From Desulfobacterales bacterium (GTDB lineage: Bacteria; Desulfobacterota; Desulfobacteria; Desulfobacterales; JAUCGF01), in the NCBI GenBank assembly GCA_029940345.1, contig JAOZRC010000346.1:1-6066 (forward strand): a DNA stretch of 6,066 nt, in the 5' to 3' direction. The notes under the pieces were generated by a model. It was not told the DNA's origin and searched no databases. It worked only from the letters and a program-made list of their open reading frames with translations. The translations under genes and the position numbers were made by a program. Below are positions 6,065 through 6,066 of the stretch, piece after piece. Numbering within the stretch: the stretch's first letter is position 1; every line of letters starts with the position of its first letter.

Positions 6065-6066
6065 TT
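6033..6066. repeat. 14-bp tandem repeat running off the right edge
   Basis: GATGTTGAAAGTTC occurs twice without a gap (6033-6046 and 6047-6060), both copies identical. A third copy begins as GACGTT (6061-6066), one base different, and is cut by the window edge. The unit is rich in GTT and GAA, and its length of 14 argues against coding. The array may continue to the right, so the copy number is unknown. Confidence 0.8.

Noticed and set aside
5895..6066. Plus-strand open frame running off the right edge
   Set aside because: It starts at a TTG without a ribosome site, runs through the 14-bp repeat, and competes with the minus-strand frame over the same bases.

Overview
The window looks like a chromosomal segment of a diderm bacterium with anaerobic-type metabolism. 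The bifunctional penicillin-binding protein of PBP1C type implies a periplasm. The pyrophosphate-dependent phosphofructokinase and the nitroreductase with its own iron-sulfur ferredoxin domain fit fermentative or sulfate-reducing anaerobes. The style of the proteins suggests Desulfobacterota or a PVC-type lineage such as Kiritimatiellota or Lentisphaerota. No rRNA or other marker settles this, so the assignment is inference.

Layout from left to right: positions 3-134 hold the last 43 codons of a plus-strand gene of unknown function. Positions 135-374 are a convergent intergenic gap packed with small palindromic repeats. At least two, probably three, of these are GTAG-headed hairpins of the REP type, and a separate family with 21-nt inverted arms lies next to the left gene. 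The stop codons of both flanking genes are caught in these palindromes. Three minus-strand genes follow; in transcription order they are the PPi-phosphofructokinase (5834-3741), the ferredoxin-nitroreductase (3702-2875) and pbpC (2855-375). The gaps between them are 38 and 19 nt with no terminator, so they probably form one operon. The right end (5850-6066) is the upstream region of the phosphofructokinase. It holds a 9-bp inverted repeat, a 57-codon open frame of doubtful status and a 14-bp tandem repeat that runs off the window.

How the genes relate: the phosphofructokinase is a reversible glycolytic or gluconeogenic enzyme, the nitroreductase is a cytoplasmic flavin/iron-sulfur oxidoreductase, and PBP1C polymerises and cross-links peptidoglycan. 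No shared pathway is evident; co-transcription is the only link the sequence supports. I found no convincing new multi-gene system. The most interesting signals are the covarying palindromic repeats at 132-378, a pentapeptide repeat insert in PBP1C, and an insert of about 80 residues in the phosphofructokinase.
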